Source of the DNA: Candidatus Galloscillospira excrementavium
GTDB taxonomy: Bacteria > Bacillota > Clostridia > Oscillospirales > Oscillospiraceae
Direction: 5' to 3'
Assembly: GCA_018711785.1 (NCBI GenBank)
Contig: DVHW01000209.1
Location: 1-7,277 of the forward strand
DNA: 7,277 nucleotides
Part shown: in pieces, positions 6,581 to 7,277 of the stretch
Layout: the number at the start of each line of letters is the position of its first letter
How positions within the stretch are numbered: the first letter of the stretch is position 1
Position numbers and translations under genes: made by a program
The notes under the pieces: generated by a model
Database searches by the model: none
Told to the model about the DNA's origin: nothing
Seen by the model: the letters and a program-made list of their open reading frames with translations, nothing else

Positions 6581-6621
6581 CTTTCATAGGGACAAGGAGC
6601 GCGGACATAGATTGAAAGAGG

Positions 6622-6675
6622 GGAACAGGCGCGCCCTGTTCCGGCTATTATACAACAAAAATCGTCCGATGGGAA
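6622..6675 (-). promoter_or_regulatory. Possible promoter and dyad operator for the YycO-like gene
   Basis: On the minus strand, a perfect TATAAT (6652-6647) lies 17 bases after TTCCCA (6675-6670, four of six). Just downstream, GGAACAGG (6622-6629) and CCTGTTCC (6635-6642) form a perfect dyad with 8-base arms around CGCGC. It sits where a repressor would block the start site. The dyad does not fit the Firmicute LexA box, whose half-sites are much closer together. Confidence 0.35.
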
Positions 6676-6688
6676 TGGGGGAGTTGAA

Positions 6689-6985
6689 ATGGAGGCCAGA
6701 GTGGCCGACCTGCGCTGCAAGGAGATCATCAATGTGGCGGACGGGCGGCGGTTCGGATACGTGGGAGATGTGGAGCTGGACCTGGAGAGCGGGCGCATCC
6801 GCGCCCTGGTGGTGCCGGGCCGGCTGCGGCTGTTCGGCCTGCTGGGCCGGGAGGAGGACCAGGTGTTCCCCTGGGAGACCGTCCGGCGGTTTGGAGAGGA
6901 CATCATCCTGGTGGAGCGGGAGGAGGGCGCCGGCGGGCGCAGTCTGGGCCGCCGGCGGGGGAGCCGTACCCTCCCGGAGGAGTAG
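6689..6985 (+). CDS. ylmC: YlmC/YmxH family sporulation protein (PRC-barrel)
   Basis: This 98-residue protein has a single PRC-barrel-like domain. Recognisable family features are the opening KEIINVADGRRFGYVGDVELD (11-31), the middle GRIRALVVPG (35-44), GREED (53-57), and FPWETVRRFGEDIILVE (60-76), matching the conserved IPW-x-x-I-x-x-IGEDVILV signature. Family members are upregulated in sporulation or encoded beside sporulation genes, and their molecular role is unknown. Residues 78-98 form an extra Gly/Arg-rich tail beyond the usual 80-85 residues. The ATG at 6689 has GGGGGAG five bases upstream. Its position close to sigG matches the common spoIIGA-sigE-sigG-ylmC order, although here it is on the opposite strand to sigG. 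No clear terminator follows. Confidence 0.88.
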   Translation: MEARVADLRCKEIINVADGRRFGYVGDVELDLESGRIRALVVPGRLRLFGLLGREEDQVFPWETVRRFGEDIILVEREEGAGGRSLGRRRGSRTLPEE

Positions 6986-7043
6986 AGCCGGGTAAAAAAG
7001 AGTCAAAAGGGGTGAAAAATCCCGCGGAAACGGAAAAAAATAC

Positions 7044-7072
7044 TTGCATTCCAGCTTTGGCCGTGCTACAAT
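7044..7072 (+). promoter_or_regulatory. Sigma-A promoter of rpsB
   Basis: TTGCAT (7044-7049) and TACAAT (7067-7072) are separated by exactly 17 bases, each five of six to consensus. An A-rich stretch (7034-7040) just upstream resembles an UP element. Transcription should start around 7079, giving a leader of about 115 bases before rpsB. This is a strong housekeeping-type promoter, as expected for a ribosomal protein gene. Confidence 0.8.
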
Positions 7073-7079
7073 ACTCTAG

Positions 7080-7277
<198 letters not shown>

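Noticed and set aside
6420..6608. 62-residue minus-strand frame beginning upstream of the YycO-like gene, possible frameshifted N-terminus
   Set aside because: The in-frame version already has a clear basic-plus-membrane-helix N-terminus. The alternative frame is Pro/Gly/Ala-rich without structure.
6622..6642. LexA/DinR box
   Set aside because: The GAAC and GTTC half-sites are 11 bases apart instead of the 4 expected for a Firmicute SOS box.

Overview
The window is visibly GC-rich and comes from an endospore-forming Firmicute. The mix of a spoIIGA-sigE-sigG sporulation locus, a ylmC/ymxH gene, a clostridial-type GH13 enzyme and rpsB suggests an Oscillospiraceae-like gut anaerobe (Flavonifractor, Pseudoflavonifractor or Intestinimonas type). 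That placement rests on protein resemblance recalled from memory, not on a search.

Layout. (1) 1-1910, plus strand: a cytoplasmic GH13 alpha-amylase-family enzyme and a YjbQ-family protein overlap by 4 bases as a two-gene operon, which ends in two tandem hairpins. (2) 1911-3631, plus strand: spoIIGA (membrane aspartic protease) and sigE (pro-sigma-E) lie behind a promoter with an unusually long 21-base spacer, as expected for a Spo0A-activated spoIIG promoter. A 12-bp hairpin separates the two genes. (3) 3649-5655, minus strand: L-lactate dehydrogenase, with its own sigma-A-like promoter, lies downstream of sigG, which has a sigma-F-type promoter and a ribosome binding site caught in a large inverted repeat. 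(4) 5666-6580, minus strand: a membrane-anchored protein resembling YycO/YiiX permuted NlpC/P60 peptidases, followed by a very strong terminator. (5) 6689-7277, plus strand: a YlmC/YmxH PRC-barrel protein, then a promoter and a structured leader ahead of the first codons of rpsB (ribosomal protein S2), cut by the window edge.

How the genes work together. SpoIIGA removes the pro-sequence of SigE in the mother cell. SigG is the late forespore sigma factor. In Bacillus and many clostridia these genes run spoIIGA-sigE-sigG on one strand, often followed by ylmC. Here sigG faces sigE from the opposite strand, with ldh between them, while ylmC is still nearby. This looks like a local inversion or insertion within an ancestral cluster. 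It places a vegetative metabolic gene tail-to-tail with sigE, with only 17 bases between the stop codons and no clear terminator, so antisense overlap is plausible.

No gene-free stretch exceeds 300 bases. The longest are 6986-7194 (rpsB promoter and leader), 5478-5665 (sigG promoter, inverted repeat and terminator) and 1815-1980 (hairpins and spoIIGA promoter). I see no tRNA, rRNA, CRISPR array, insertion sequence or phage gene.
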